Assembly: GCA_029255105.1 (NCBI GenBank)
Contig: JAQWWH010000094.1
Span: 1-39,073, forward strand
Source of the DNA: Flavimaricola sp.
Lineage (GTDB): Bacteria; Pseudomonadota; Alphaproteobacteria; Rhodobacterales; Rhodobacteraceae
Direction: 5' to 3'
DNA: 39,073 nucleotides
A program made the position numbers and the translations under genes. Position 1 is the stretch's first letter. Every line of letters starts with the position of its first letter. Shown one piece after another: positions 8,281 to 16,060 of the stretch. The notes under the pieces were generated by a model that saw only the letters and a program-made list of their open reading frames with translations, made no database searches and was not told where the DNA came from.

Positions 8281-8877
8281 TCACTTGCCAAGCTCGATCC
8301 CAACCGCCGCGACCGGGAAGGCAGGATCATTGTCTGTCTGGGTGCTGTAAAGATAACCCAACTCAAGAGCAGGCAAGTAGACAAGGGTCTCCATGTAGCC
8401 ATCCGGGCTATCGTAGGCGATGTAGACATCAAAGGCGTCGTAGGTGCAGGCACCGATCTGGATCGTCTGCAACGGTCCATAGGCCTGTGACTGAGCCTCG
8501 GGGTGGGACCCGTCAATATCCGTGAACACCGCATCCACCTGCCAACGCCCCCCCGGCGACGGAACCGGCATGCCCGACGGGCCAAGCCCGTAGTCGTAGT
8601 CGATCCGGCTGGAGCGGTCCGGCACTCCGTCGACAATAGCCTCGTAGGATAACATGTGGGTGCCGTGGACAACTTCGATCGTGTAGGTCAGTGTCCCCCC
8701 GTCAAACCCCTCGATCAGGGTCACAGGACCGGCCTGCCGACGATAAACCTCGACCGTGTCATCCTCAAAGACAATCCGGATCGGCTTGTTGCGATCGGCT
8801 GGGCCGGGACAGGCGTTTTGGGCAGCCCCTATCATTGGAACGACGATTAGACAGGCGGCAAGACTTGAGCGGATCAT
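8281..8877 (-). CDS. Secreted or periplasmic protein of unknown function
   Basis: A 198-residue protein with a short Sec signal peptide (MIRSSLAACLIVVPMIGAAQ, cleavage likely after AQN or nearby), so probably periplasmic. The mature part is rich in beta-prone segments (RIVFEDDTVEVYRR, GTLTYTIEVVHG, YDAFDVYIAYDSPDG) with one N-terminal and one internal Cys that could form a disulfide. I do not recognise the family. It sits between ureC and ureE on the same strand, in the middle of the urease locus, with 122 nt before the DUF1127-like gene. Involvement in urease is not supported by anything except position. Confidence 0.75.
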   Translation of the reverse strand: MIRSSLAACLIVVPMIGAAQNACPGPADRNKPIRIVFEDDTVEVYRRQAGPVTLIEGFDGGTLTYTIEVVHGTHMLSYEAIVDGVPDRSSRIDYDYGLGPSGMPVPSPGGRWQVDAVFTDIDGSHPEAQSQAYGPLQTIQIGACTYDAFDVYIAYDSPDGYMETLVYLPALELGYLYSTQTDNDPAFPVAAVGIELGK

Positions 8878-9386
8878 GGGGTACCCTCTGGAGTGGCAGG
8901 ACGTTCCGGCATGTCACCCGTCAGCTGAACACTAAGGGTCACAATCCGATACTGTGGCGGTCTGTTTTCCCCAAACCTAGCCAAGGACGACGGCCCCGAA
9001 AACCCTTTTGCGCGGGAAAACCGGCAGGCCGCGAGCGACGAGTAGCACTCGGATACATGCAAAGTCGCGACCCTGCGACAAAGGCCACATGCCTCGTTCA
9101 CCCTGTCGGCCGCAAGGCGGTGATGCAAATGGTGCGCAAATCGCAGGAAATGTCGTTGGTCCGCTGGATCTTGATGTCAAAGCCAGGTTCAGATTTTTGA
9201 TCGGTGTGCGTCGTCAAAGATCGGCAACCGTCACGCATTGCGCCGTGCCCGACGTGGCGCATGCTGCCAGAACACCCGCTACGACGCCGGATCGGATCCA
9301 GCGTCCTGCGCCAACCACGCGCACCACGGCCTCCTGGCAGCTGACGCTCCTTCGTTCTGTCACGTTCAGGCCCGTTCAGGCCAGCG
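8878..9386 (-). other. Gene-free stretch between ureC and the secreted-protein gene
   Basis: About 509 nt with no frame that looks like a real gene on either strand. The open frames present have no start signal, hydrophobic pattern or recognisable motif. The ureC-proximal end carries a tandem 10-mer and inverted repeats (listed separately). The rest may contain the promoter of the secreted-protein gene or a decayed gene; I see no decisive signal. Confidence 0.6.
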
Positions 9387-9393
9387 TCAGAAC
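9341..9393. repeat. Tandem 10-mer and nested inverted repeats at the ureC 3' end
   Basis: CGTTCAGGCC occurs twice back to back (9363-9372 and 9373-9382). Around it, CTGACGCT (9341-9348) is complementary to AGCGTCAG (9383-9390), and GTTCTG (9354-9359) is complementary to CAGAAC (9388-9393). The two pairings share bases and exclude each other. The ureC stop codon (9387-9389) lies within both right arms. It may be a terminator or 3' processing structure. Confidence 0.5.
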
Positions 9394-11147
9394 AGGAAGT
9401 ATCGTTGCGCCATTGGCAGGCTCTCAGCCGGTTCGCAGGTCAACAGTTCACCATCCGCGCGCACCTCATAGGTCTCGGGGTTGACCTCAACATGGGGCAT
9501 GGCGTCGTTCAGCTTCAGATCCTTCTTGCCAATGCCCCGGGTGTTCACCACCGCCAGGGTCTGTTTGGCCAGGCCAAGGCTGTCACCGATCCGGGCATCC
9601 GCGGCAGCGGCACTGACAAAGATGACCGATGAATTCTCGACCGACCGGCCGTAGGCCCCGAACATCGGCCGGGTGTAGACCGGCTGCGGCGTCGGGATCG
9701 AGGCATTGGGATCGCCCATCTGGGCGCAGACGATGGTGCCCCCCATCAGAACCATCTCGGGCTTCACCCCGAAAAAGGCTGGGTTCCAAAGAACCAGATC
9801 GGCGCGCTTGCCAACCTCGATCGACCCCACCTCATGGCTGATGCCATGGGCGATAGCGGGGTTGATGGTGTATTTGGCGATGTAACGGCGGACGCGGTAA
9901 TTGTCGTTCGACCCCACCTCTTCCGCGAGGCGGCCGCGCTGGACGCGCATCTTGTGGGCGGTCTGCCAGGTGCGGATGATCACCTCGCCAACACGGCCCA
10001 TGGCCTGGCTGTCCGAAGCGATGATCGAAAAGGCACCCATGTCGTGCAGGATATCCTCGGCGGCGATGGTCTCGCGGCGAATGCGGCTTTCGGCAAAGGC
10101 CACATCCTCGGGGATCGACTTGTCAAGGTGGTGGCAGACCATCAGCATATCCAGATGCTCGTCCACCGTATTGACCGTGAAGGGACGGGTGGGGTTGGTC
10201 GAAGACGGCAGAACATGCGCCTCACCACAGATCTTGATGATGTCCGGAGCATGGCCCCCGCCTGCCCCTTCGGTATGAAAGGCATGGATGGTGCGGCCCT
10301 TCATGGCGCCGACGGTGTTCTCGACAAAGCCACTCTCGTTCAGGGTGTCAGTATGGATCATGACCTGAACGTCCATGTCGTCGGCCACGGACAGGCAGCA
10401 GTCGATGGCGGCCGGGGTCGTGCCCCAATCCTCGTGCAGCTTCAGACAGGCGGCACCGCCCAGGACCTGTTCAACCAGAGCCTCGGGGCGCGATGCATTG
10501 CCTTTGCCGGCAAACATCAGGTTCATGGGAAAGGCGTCGGCGGCCTGCATCATGCGGCCCAAATGCCAGGGGCCGGGGGTGCAGGTGGTCGCCAGTGTGC
10601 CATGGGCCGGGCCAGTGCCGCCGCCAATCATGGTGGTCAGGCCCGAGTGCAGGGCATCCTCGATCTGCTGGGGGCAGATAAAGTGGATATGGCTGTCGAT
10701 ACCGCCTGCCGTCAGGATGCGACCTTCGCCGGCAATGGCCTCGGTTCCCGGGCCCACGATGATGTTCACCCCGGGCTGGGTATCAGGATTGCCGGCCTTG
10801 CCGATAGCGACGATGCGGCCGTCCTTCAGACCGACATCGGCCTTGATCACCCCGGTATAGTCGACGATCAGGGCGTTGGTGATGACCGTGTCGACGGCAC
10901 CGCCGGCGCGGGTCACCTGGCTCTGGCCCATGCCGTCGCGGATGACCTTGCCGCCGCCAAACTTGACCTCTTCGCCGTAGATCGCGGCATTCGGTCCGGT
11001 GCCCCCGCTCAGGGCCGCGCCGACAGCGTCGGCGGTCAGATCGCGCTCGACCTCGATGACAAGCTCGGTATCAGCCAGCCGGACCCGGTCGCCCACAGTG
11101 GGGCCGAACATGGCGGCATAATCGCGGCGGGAAATTCGGGTGGCCAT
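9387..11147 (-). CDS. ureC: Urease alpha subunit (catalytic, binuclear nickel)
   Basis: Hydrolyses urea to ammonia and carbamate in the cytosolic urease holoenzyme. All nickel ligands are visible in this 586-residue frame: His153 and His155 (DSHIHF), the carbamylated Lys236 (CLKLHEDWG), His265 (IHTDTLNE), His291 (HTEGAGGGH) and Asp379 (ASDSQAMGR). The flap Cys-His-His is at 338-340. The C-terminus ends in the usual QRYFLF. Compared with the Klebsiella subunit, which reads DLT-YGEE, there is an extra segment of about 17 residues (around 39-56, rich in Ala and Gly) before [10 protein letters not shown], shifting numbering by 19. It follows ureB by 58 nt in the ureDABC operon. Confidence 0.98.
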   Translation of the reverse strand: MATRISRRDYAAMFGPTVGDRVRLADTELVIEVERDLTADAVGAALSGGTGPNAAIYGEEVKFGGGKVIRDGMGQSQVTRAGGAVDTVITNALIVDYTGVIKADVGLKDGRIVAIGKAGNPDTQPGVNIIVGPGTEAIAGEGRILTAGGIDSHIHFICPQQIEDALHSGLTTMIGGGTGPAHGTLATTCTPGPWHLGRMMQAADAFPMNLMFAGKGNASRPEALVEQVLGGAACLKLHEDWGTTPAAIDCCLSVADDMDVQVMIHTDTLNESGFVENTVGAMKGRTIHAFHTEGAGGGHAPDIIKICGEAHVLPSSTNPTRPFTVNTVDEHLDMLMVCHHLDKSIPEDVAFAESRIRRETIAAEDILHDMGAFSIIASDSQAMGRVGEVIIRTWQTAHKMRVQRGRLAEEVGSNDNYRVRRYIAKYTINPAIAHGISHEVGSIEVGKRADLVLWNPAFFGVKPEMVLMGGTIVCAQMGDPNASIPTPQPVYTRPMFGAYGRSVENSSVIFVSAAAADARIGDSLGLAKQTLAVVNTRGIGKKDLKLNDAMPHVEVNPETYEVRADGELLTCEPAESLPMAQRYFLF

Positions 11148-11205
11148 TGGCGCAACTCCTCGTGTCAGTCGTCTATCACAAAGTCCGGTCTCGATCCGCT
11201 CGGGA

Positions 11206-11511
11206 TCAAAGCGGGCCCATCACCTTGCCATTGAAACCAAAAATTTCCCTGGCCCCGGCAATCTCGATCAGGTTCACCTCGCGGCGCTGACCCGGCTCGA
11301 ACCGCACGGCAGTACCCGCCGCGATATCAAGCCTGCGGCCCCGCGCCGCCTCACGATCGAAATCGAGCGCCGGGTTCGTCTCGTAGAAATGGTAATGCGA
11401 TCCCACCTGCACCGGGCGGTCGCCGGTATTGGCCACCATCAGGGTCACCGCCTGGCGACCCGCATTCAATTCAAGAAAGCCATCCGCTGTCATCACTTCA
11501 CCGGGTATCAT
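11206..11511 (-). CDS. ureB: Urease beta subunit
   Basis: Structural subunit that pairs with UreA and UreC in the urease trimer. The 101-residue length is normal. It opens with MIPGEV and contains the signature [22 protein letters not shown], read here as [15 protein letters not shown] plus flanks, and ends with [12 protein letters not shown]. The 54-nt gap from ureA carries a GAGTATTT...GAAGCGAAGGG element whose end supplies the ribosome-binding AAGGG (see the repeat at 11522-11545). Confidence 0.96.
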   Translation of the reverse strand: MIPGEVMTADGFLELNAGRQAVTLMVANTGDRPVQVGSHYHFYETNPALDFDREAARGRRLDIAAGTAVRFEPGQRREVNLIEIAGAREIFGFNGKVMGPL

Positions 11512-11521
11512 CAGCCGTCAT

Positions 11522-11545
11522 CCCTTCGCTTCGTCCCAAATACTC
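11522..11545 (-). repeat. Dispersed intergenic motif, copy A (between ureA and ureB)
   Basis: On the minus strand this reads GAGTATTTGGGA followed by CGAAGCGAAGGG. It resembles the copies at 15491-15515 and 22925-22948: a G-rich start, a TATTT(TT)G core, then a GA/AG-rich end. Here the purine-rich end doubles as the ureB ribosome-binding region. Confidence 0.45.
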
Positions 11546-11565
11546 AAAAATCAAGCGATCCGTCG

Positions 11566-11868
11566 TCACCGGATCGGCTGGTGGACAGTGACCAGCTTTG
11601 TGCCATCGGGAAATGTCGCTTCCACCTGCACCTCGTGGATCATTTCCGCGACCCCCTCCATGCATTGATCCGCCGTGATGACATGGGCTCCGGCCTCCAT
11701 CATATCCGCGACCGAGCGACCGTCGCGGGCGCCTTCGACCACTGCATCGGTGATCAGTGCGATCGCCTCGGGATGATTCAGCTTCACGCCCCTCGCAAGG
11801 CGCTTGCGGGCCACTTCGGCGGCCATTGAGATCAGGAGCTTGTCCTTTTCACGCGGGGTCAGTTGCAT
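11566..11868 (-). CDS. ureA: Urease gamma subunit
   Basis: Smallest structural subunit of urease, 100 residues, as expected. It opens with [20 protein letters not shown], continues with [24 protein letters not shown] (read as [10 protein letters not shown] plus EGARDG), and ends with the family's [13 protein letters not shown]. The start is 6 nt after the ureD stop, so the two are translated from one mRNA. Confidence 0.97.
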   Translation of the reverse strand: MQLTPREKDKLLISMAAEVARKRLARGVKLNHPEAIALITDAVVEGARDGRSVADMMEAGAHVITADQCMEGVAEMIHEVQVEATFPDGTKLVTVHQPIR

Positions 11869-11874
11869 CGGTTG

Positions 11875-12723
11875 TCAGAGCCTCCAGACTTTCGGCACGG
11901 GGCACCCCGTGAGACGTTCGATCGCCGGGATCAGGTCCCGGCGCAGATAAAACCCATCCTCAGCGAGAAAGCGGGCAAAAACAATGCCCTCACGCACCAG
12001 ACTGGCCCCCGCCGTCGGCGGAAGCAGGGCACGCAACGGCTCCAGCAGGCTGGCGGCATCGGGCCCGGCATAGACCATGGCCGCCATGGCCCGCGCTCCG
12101 CCGCCGGTGCCCGTCAGGCTCATCACCGCCGACAGATCGCCCGAAAGGGTCAACGCGTCGGCAAAAACAAGGCGACCCTCGCGCCAGATTTCCCAGCGGT
12201 CCCGGATCTGGGCGTCATGCACCGTCTCGCCCATGGCCATGCGGCCAAGGATCAGCGGCTCTACAATCAGGGCCCGCCCCCCGGCGGCGAGGTCGAGGGA
12301 AAGGTGGCGCGACAAGGAGGCCCCTTCGAATACGATGGTCTCTTGCGGCAGCCAGTCCAACCGGCCCCCGTCTTCAACCGTCAATGTCAGGTCAACCCGC
12401 GCCGACGGGCCCGGCTGGGCGCGATAGGCCCGCTCTGCCGCCTGGCTCGACACGATCAGATGCGCTCCGGGTCCAACCTCGGCCCGGATCTGCATCCGGT
12501 CGCCCCCTGTCAGGCCACCGGCAGTATTGAGAAACACCGCCTCAAGCGGTCCATGTGTTACAGCCCGGGGGAACAATGCCTTGAGCGATCCGTCCTGTCG
12601 CAGCGCCTCGATCCGGCTGCCTCCTGCTCCATCAGACTTGGCCCGAACGCGCAAAAGGCCCACGGCACGCGGTGCAGCGGGGCGGGCAGAAACCTGATGA
12701 GATGGGGCGGCAACGACGGTCAG
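11875..12723 (-). CDS. ureD: Urease accessory protein UreD (probable CTG start)
   Basis: Scaffold that binds apo-urease and recruits UreF and UreG. Recognisable blocks are FLNTAGGLTGGDRMQI, LIVSSQAAERAYRA, RLDWLPQETIVFEGA (as DWLPQETI), LILGRMAMGE and a C-terminal LAEDGFYLRRDLIPAI. No ATG exists in frame. The only strong ribosome-binding site, AGGAGG at 12731-12736, is followed after 7 nt by CTG (12723-12721), giving 282 residues, the usual UreD size. In-frame alternatives are GTG at 12795 and TTG at 12849, neither with a good Shine-Dalgarno. This is the first gene of ureDABC, separated from the upstream gene by an intrinsic terminator, so its promoter must lie between about 12724 and 12870. 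Confidence 0.93.
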   Translation of the reverse strand: MTVVAAPSHQVSARPAAPRAVGLLRVRAKSDGAGGSRIEALRQDGSLKALFPRAVTHGPLEAVFLNTAGGLTGGDRMQIRAEVGPGAHLIVSSQAAERAYRAQPGPSARVDLTLTVEDGGRLDWLPQETIVFEGASLSRHLSLDLAAGGRALIVEPLILGRMAMGETVHDAQIRDRWEIWREGRLVFADALTLSGDLSAVMSLTGTGGGARAMAAMVYAGPDAASLLEPLRALLPPTAGASLVREGIVFARFLAEDGFYLRRDLIPAIERLTGCPVPKVWRL

Positions 12724-12730
12724 GGCAGGT

Positions 12731-12759
12731 CCTCCTCGCAGGGCCGCGATACCGGCCCT
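12731..12759 (-). promoter_or_regulatory. ureD leader hairpin abutting a perfect Shine-Dalgarno
   Basis: Minus-strand AGGGCCG and CGGCCCT (12753-12759 and 12740-12746) form a 7-bp stem with a 6-nt loop. The 3' arm ends 3 nt before AGGAGG (12736-12731). The placement supports translation starting at CTG 12723 and could modulate access to the site. Confidence 0.45.
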
Positions 12760-12864
12760 CGCTGATCCTTCCCATCTCGGATCGGTCTTGACCACAGCAA
12801 GACAAGGACAGACGCCCGCTTGCGGTCGTTTTGGCTGAGAACTGCCCAAATCCTAGGCACAGCC

Positions 12865-12891
12865 AAAAGAAAAGGGGGGCCAAAGCCCCCC
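12865..12891 (-). terminator. Intrinsic terminator after the beta-helix gene
   Basis: On the minus strand GGGGGGC-TTTG-GCCCCCC (stem 12874-12891) is followed by CTTTTCTTTT-like sequence (12865-12873). A 7-bp all-GC stem, tetraloop and T-rich tail, 25 nt after the stop codon, make a textbook rho-independent terminator. It separates this gene from ureD. Confidence 0.9.
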
Positions 12892-12915
12892 GTCCCAACC
12901 CGATATCGCGATAGG

Positions 12916-15204
12916 TCAAAGCGGGTTGTCCATCCGCACACTGGCCCGGATCGTTCCGCTGACGGCGGTGCCGTAGATCACCCGGAATTGGCGCCGGTCC
13001 GCCCCGTATTCCGGATCGACCCAGGGACTTTCATAGCCCAGGGTGCTGCCGGTTACGGTAAGCCGATCCACCGGCACCACCGACTCGACCGTACGGGCCC
13101 GGCCCCGAAATGGCAGCCTGCCTTCCGTATCGCAGATCCAGGTTTGATCGGCGGTTGGCTGGCTGTGGGTCATCGTCAATGGGTTGCGGGCTTCCTCGTT
13201 TACGCCGTGAAAGACATTGCCCCAGAACTGGACATTGCGCATCCGGTTGAAGTCGAGGTCGGCAAAGGTCGTGTCGATCGCCTCGACCCGGTCGATAGCG
13301 CCGTTCAGGGTTCGGAACACGTTGCTGATCACACTGAAGCCGTGGATGAAATGGTTGGGGCCATAGGGTTTGATGACGATCCAGTTGAACCAGGGGGCAA
13401 CATCATTGGCGGTGAACATGTTGCCCGTGATGGTCAGCCCGCCAAAGGAGAACTGATTGCCCAGTGCCGGGCTGGCATCATGTTCGTTGGTCCATTCGAC
13501 AAAGTTGTTGTCGATATAGTTGCCCGTCAGGATCGACTTGGGGTTGGGCGAGGTCAGGACCAGCCCGCCAAGGCGTACGCCATTGGTCGCCGTATCGCCG
13601 TGAAACCAGTGGTTGCCCGTGATCGTCGTGCCGGACCCACCAACAACGGCCCAATGCTTGAACATCACCGCCCTGTTGTCGCGCAGCTTGACGTCGTTGG
13701 CATTGGTGTTCAGGCCAATGGTGGTGCGGTTCTCGACCAGCAGGGACTGCTCGTTCGACTGGAACTGGCAGCGGTCGATCAGCATCCCCTGACAGCCCGA
13801 GCCGGGCGAGGTGATCCCCCGATCCTTGGGCTTGTTGATAAAGCAGTCACGCAGATGAAAGATCAGCCCTTGAGGGGCCAGCATGATCCCGCTGGCCCTG
13901 CCGTTGCATTGGAAATCCACGTCCGAGATGACGAACTGGCTGAGATCGGCAAAGCCCGAGAAATCCAGCAGATACTTGAACCGCTGAAAGGTGAAGGTCT
14001 GGGTACCTTCGGCATCATAGAGTTCTGCGCTCAGGGTCAGGCGCTGTTGCGCGACATTGACCTCGCGCACATAGACTTCCCGCCCGACCCCGTTTCCGGT
14101 GACCAGGGCGCCAACCGGGATATTGGCCACATTGACCACGCCCGACAGGGTCAGCGGCGCGCTGGCCGCATAGCTGGCCTGGCTTGTCACCACCTCTGTG
14201 TCCCAGGCCGGTCCGTCAACCGGCTGGAACTGACCATTGCGAATGACACGGCGCGTCGCAAAAGTGGTCGCCCCCGGATTGGCAGCCTGCATGTCTACAG
14301 GCGCTGTCAGGCCGATCCGGCGACCGCCAAGATCCAGCGACTCGTGATCGGAAAAGTTCAACAGGGCCTGAAACGCCTTGCGGAAAGCCTCTTCCTCGTC
14401 GCCAAAAGCGTCCAGATAGGTCTGATAGTCAAAGTTGCGCTGCAAGATAAAGCGGCGGTCGGCAGGCATCGTCACGGTGCCCTCAAAGCGGACCTGGTTC
14501 TGAAAGGTGACATTGCCATCCAGAAAATAGGTGCCGGCAGAGACAAGCACCTCACGCCCGTCCGCCGCACTGTCGGCAGCCTCAAAGGCCGCGGCGTCAT
14601 TGGTGACCCCGTCGCCCACGGCACCGTAGTCGCGGACGTCCACCATCCCCATCATATCGCGCAGAAAGACCGATGTGATGTCTTCGACGACGATATCGTC
14701 GATGCGGACCACTCCACTATTGGCGCCCGTCAGATCGAGACCGAGGTGGGCATAGACGGCCCCGGACCAGACCATGTCGACACCGGTGCGGTTGCCGGTC
14801 CCGATGATGGCGCTGACCTCGACCACCTCACCGTAGGTGGTCAGCTGGACCGCCGCGCTACTGACAAAGACGCCGCTCAGAACAGTGTTGTTGGCCTGCC
14901 CCGGCCAGCCTGCGATACGCACGCCCGGCAAAGAGCCGGCAACGGCCTTTACCCGGGCCGTCACCCGCAGGTAGCAGCCCGGCAGGATCGGCGTTTCCCC
15001 CATGTAGCGCAGCCGCGTGGTGCCTTCGGTCTTGAGGATTTCAAGGCATCCGGAAAAGTCCTGATCGGCCGAGATGAAGATACCGCCACCGGACCCCGCG
15101 TAAGTGTCGGACCCCGGGGTCCCGTCACCCGCCGACCAGACATCAAGACCATCGGCAAAGGGCGGCGGCATCAGCACCAGGCCATCGGTAATTGCTTTGT
15201 TCAT
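12916..15204 (-). CDS. GH28-related right-handed beta-helix protein, possible capsid- or tail-spike type
   Basis: A 762-residue protein with no signal peptide. The N-terminal ~200 residues form a distinct beta-rich domain (LMPPPFADGLDVWSAGDGTP, then CLEILKTEGTTRLRYMGETP) resembling a carbohydrate-binding jelly roll. The centre begins with VDVRDYGAVGDGVTNDAAAF, the classic start of pectate-lyase-3/GH28-related beta-helices, followed by repeated turns ending in N or G (TGNYIDN, TGNMFTA, ISNVF, WGNVF). I chose ATG 15204, with GAGGG 6 nt upstream, over GTG 15207. The absence of an export signal and the helix after an N-terminal adaptor suit phage spikes or the Rhodobacter GTA head spike GhsB; that link is inference. 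It is flanked by its own terminator, and no phage genes are nearby. Confidence 0.8.
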   Translation of the reverse strand: MNKAITDGLVLMPPPFADGLDVWSAGDGTPGSDTYAGSGGGIFISADQDFSGCLEILKTEGTTRLRYMGETPILPGCYLRVTARVKAVAGSLPGVRIAGWPGQANNTVLSGVFVSSAAVQLTTYGEVVEVSAIIGTGNRTGVDMVWSGAVYAHLGLDLTGANSGVVRIDDIVVEDITSVFLRDMMGMVDVRDYGAVGDGVTNDAAAFEAADSAADGREVLVSAGTYFLDGNVTFQNQVRFEGTVTMPADRRFILQRNFDYQTYLDAFGDEEEAFRKAFQALLNFSDHESLDLGGRRIGLTAPVDMQAANPGATTFATRRVIRNGQFQPVDGPAWDTEVVTSQASYAASAPLTLSGVVNVANIPVGALVTGNGVGREVYVREVNVAQQRLTLSAELYDAEGTQTFTFQRFKYLLDFSGFADLSQFVISDVDFQCNGRASGIMLAPQGLIFHLRDCFINKPKDRGITSPGSGCQGMLIDRCQFQSNEQSLLVENRTTIGLNTNANDVKLRDNRAVMFKHWAVVGGSGTTITGNHWFHGDTATNGVRLGGLVLTSPNPKSILTGNYIDNNFVEWTNEHDASPALGNQFSFGGLTITGNMFTANDVAPWFNWIVIKPYGPNHFIHGFSVISNVFRTLNGAIDRVEAIDTTFADLDFNRMRNVQFWGNVFHGVNEEARNPLTMTHSQPTADQTWICDTEGRLPFRGRARTVESVVPVDRLTVTGSTLGYESPWVDPEYGADRRQFRVIYGTAVSGTIRASVRMDNPL

Positions 15205-15411
15205 CACAGTCCCTCTCTGGGCCAGATGGACAGCGCAGGGCCACCAGGTGTTGCCACCCCTGCCCCGAAAGTCGCCGCCCTGGCCATTCTCGCTCCGACC
15301 AGGGCAGGCACATCCACCTCCCGATCACCTGAGAAGGACCTAGAGAAAGGGTATGTAGACAGTCTGACGGGACCGCCCGGTCCCCCCGGGCCCGTCGCAA
15401 CAGATGCAGGG

Positions 15412-15476
15412 CTTCGGGCGCCAGATTTCGGGCGCCAGATTTCGGGCGCAGGGTTTCAGGCGCAGGGTTTCGGGCG
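15412..15476. repeat. 14-nt tandem repeat, about 4.6 copies
   Basis: Units begin at 15412, 15426, 15440, 15454 and 15468. The unit is TTTCGGGCGCCAGA, drifting to TTTCGGGCGCAGGG in the later copies, with one C-to-A-type change in copy 4. The period is exact across all copies. It is noncoding and lies between the DUF4864 and beta-helix genes. Confidence 0.85.
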
Positions 15477-15490
15477 GTTCACCGTCCCCC

Positions 15491-15515
15491 GCTTCTTCGG
15501 ATCAAAAATATCCCC
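15491..15515 (-). repeat. Dispersed intergenic motif, copy B (after the DUF4864 gene)
   Basis: On the minus strand it reads GGGGATATTTTTGATCC then GAAGAAGC. The T-run follows a GC-rich CCTCCGGCGGGG, so it may also work as a terminator tail. It lies 50 nt beyond the DUF4864 stop codon. Compare the copies at 11522 and 22925. Confidence 0.55.
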
Positions 15516-15564
15516 GCCGGAGGCTCCGACAGACCCCGAAAGTCACCAGGTCAACAGGCTGGGC

Positions 15565-15969
15565 TCAGACGCCAACATCAGGGGCAGGCAGGATCGACAC
15601 ACCGTTGATCTGCCAACCGTTTTCGGTCTCGATCATCTGATAGTCGAGAATATGCAAACCGCCGTTCTCGTCGCGGACCATCACCTTTTGCCAAAGCCGC
15701 CCGCCGATCTCGCGCAGTTCAAGGTAGCGGACATCCGAATTGGTCCAAACCATTGGATAGCCGCGCTGAACCATCATGCCAAAGTTGGCCGAATTGCCGA
15801 ACATTCCCTGGATCATCGGACTGGCATAGGTCCAGGCCATTTCGACGTCGCGCTGGTTGAACGCCTCCAACTGCCCGCCGATCACATCCTCGATCGCACC
15901 ACTGTCCTGCGCCCGAACCATCCCGGCCAAGGCCAGCAGCATCGCACATGCCGCAAGAAACCGTCGCAT
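15565..15969 (-). CDS. Secreted DUF4864 protein
   Basis: A 134-residue periplasmic protein. The Sec signal peptide is MRRFLAACAMLLALAGMVRA with cleavage likely after VRA-Q. The mature part (IEDVIGGQLEAFNQRDVEMAWTY, read in pieces: GQLEAFNQRD, AWTYASP, YQMIETENGWQINGV) has the NTF2-like fold pattern expected of the DUF4864 family, with the conserved W-ING-V end. The molecular function is unknown. It stands alone between lysS and the beta-helix gene on the same strand. Confidence 0.85.
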   Translation of the reverse strand: MRRFLAACAMLLALAGMVRAQDSGAIEDVIGGQLEAFNQRDVEMAWTYASPMIQGMFGNSANFGMMVQRGYPMVWTNSDVRYLELREIGGRLWQKVMVRDENGGLHILDYQMIETENGWQINGVSILPAPDVGV

Positions 15970-16060
15970 CTGTCACACCTCCGTTTGCTTTCCCTGTGGG
16001 AAGATACGTGCAGCGCAGAACAATAGTTTCAAATGAATTCGCGGTGAGACCCGCGAAGGA

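Larger units (their letters stand above)
15208..15564. other. Intergenic region upstream of the beta-helix gene
   Basis: 357 nt without a convincing gene. It holds a GGGACC/GGTCCC hairpin (15369-15374/15379-15384), a 14-nt tandem repeat (15412-15476) and a copy of the dispersed motif (15491-15515). The promoter of the beta-helix gene should lie here on the minus strand; I could not identify clear -35 and -10 boxes. Confidence 0.6.

Noticed and set aside
8691..9484. Plus-strand frames in the gap between the secreted-protein gene and ureC
   Set aside because: They are Arg-rich with no start signals and overlap the ends of real minus-strand genes.
9834..11234. A long plus-strand frame antisense to ureC
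   Set aside because: It is a shadow of the ureC codon bias with no start signal or recognisable domain.
12820..16026. A 1,068-codon plus-strand open frame antisense to the beta-helix gene
   Set aside because: It lies opposite a clear gene and continues through a terminator and the tandem repeat. Its protein has no motifs and is rich in the residues expected from a high-GC antisense frame.
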